Source: an uncultured Bacillaceae bacterium
GTDB lineage: Bacteria; Bacillota; Bacilli; Caldalkalibacillales; Caldalkalibacillaceae
Direction: 5' to 3'
NCBI GenBank assembly: GCA_937967685.1
Contig: CALBTX010000048.1
Coordinates: forward strand, 1 to 6,477
DNA: 6,477 bases
Below are positions 6,109-6,477 of this stretch, in pieces. The notes below the pieces were generated by a model. The model was not told where the DNA came from. It worked only from the letters and a program-made list of their open reading frames with translations, and made no database searches. Both the position numbers and the translations under genes were made by a program. The stretch's first letter is position 1; each line of letters starts with the position of its first letter.

Positions 6109-6477
6109 CCCAGCAATGATACCTGGACATTTTTCAATGGTGCGCGGATTTTTGACGATGGATCATATCATGATTGGTGGTACGTCCGCAATCGGCTTGA
6201 AATGCTGATTTATCAAGACTATAACCTCCCATAAAGTTTTTCTTGTGGCCTTGACATTATTTAGGTCTTCGAGGATGGCTGTTGCAATGGGTTTTTTTTT
6301 ACACTTTTTAGTAACTCCTTTGTGTATTTTTTTAACGACCATATTATGAGAAGTGATTGCTAAAAATATGTATTTTTTTTGTCAGACACTTCCTGCTTGT
6401 TACAAAAACGGGATTGAACAAGTTGAAAATTTCCAAGCGTTCACAGTCATGTTTGTTTTTCCGTTACATTGTCTCCT
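6109..6477. other. Upstream region of ahpC with no supported gene
   Basis: About 370 AT-rich bases including T-runs at 6292-6300 and 6373-6380. The best frame is on the minus strand, 6342-6163: 59 residues, Lys-rich at the start, ending KPIADVPPIMI, with no ribosome binding site before its ATG. Inside it, GGGAGG (6225-6230) precedes an in-frame TTG by 8 bases, which would give only a 17-residue peptide. On the plus strand a frame ending at 6234 reads DDGSYHDWWYVRNRLEMLIY. These two frames lie on opposite strands, so at most one can be genuine coding sequence. Neither is recognised. A perfect TTGACA at 6251-6256 (plus) lacks a matching -10. Confidence 0.4.

Noticed and set aside
6251..6279. 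A perfect TTGACA on the plus strand at 6251-6256 as a promoter.
   Set aside because: Nothing resembling TATAAT lies 16-18 bases downstream (GATGGC at 17), and no gene follows it in the window.
6353..6477. A plus-strand frame from GTG 6353 (or ATG 6368) open to the window end, as a partial gene.
   Set aside because: About 41 codons with only a weak GAGAAG-like site, Cys/Phe-rich composition and no recognisable motif. It cannot be judged without sequence beyond the edge.

Overview
The window looks like chromosomal DNA from a low- to mid-GC Gram-positive bacterium of the Bacillaceae type. This rests on strong AGGAGG-like ribosome binding sites, a TTG start codon, an ahpC-ahpF pair in Bacillus order, a DUF3905-like protein and a DUF2207 membrane protein. 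I cannot name the species. Four of the five well-supported genes are on the minus strand. I see no IS element, CRISPR array, tRNA or rRNA.

Left part (1-2659): a small, charged, soluble DUF3905-like protein (minus) and a 652-residue DUF2207 membrane protein (plus) diverge from a 156-base gap. The gap has one AT-rich island with a perfect TATAAT on the minus strand and a 33-34-codon reading frame that runs into the start of the DUF2207 gene.

Middle (2660-3903): a metallo-beta-lactamase-fold hydrolase (minus) keeps all seven metal ligands. Its N-terminus carries a short tandem duplication, and its reading frame stays open for 49 codons past the stop codon. Upstream of it, a 356-base gap contains three consecutive overlapping short reading frames on the minus strand, each shifted relative to the last. 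They could be a frameshifted gene remnant or a set of tiny genes. The ahpF terminator ends this block.

Right part (3904-6477): the peroxide-defence operon ahpC-ahpF (minus). AhpC is a 2-Cys peroxiredoxin that reduces peroxides. AhpF carries electrons from NADH through FAD and two CxxC centres to recycle it. The operon has a readable sigma-A-type promoter overlapped by two imperfect Fur/PerR-like sequences, a strong ribosome binding site, and a hairpin terminator followed by a T-run. The last ~370 bases hold only weak short reading frames.

Most of the window is ordinary housekeeping content. I see no convincing new system. The parts most worth checking are the frame-shifted chain at 3520-3841 and the open extension after the hydrolase gene.
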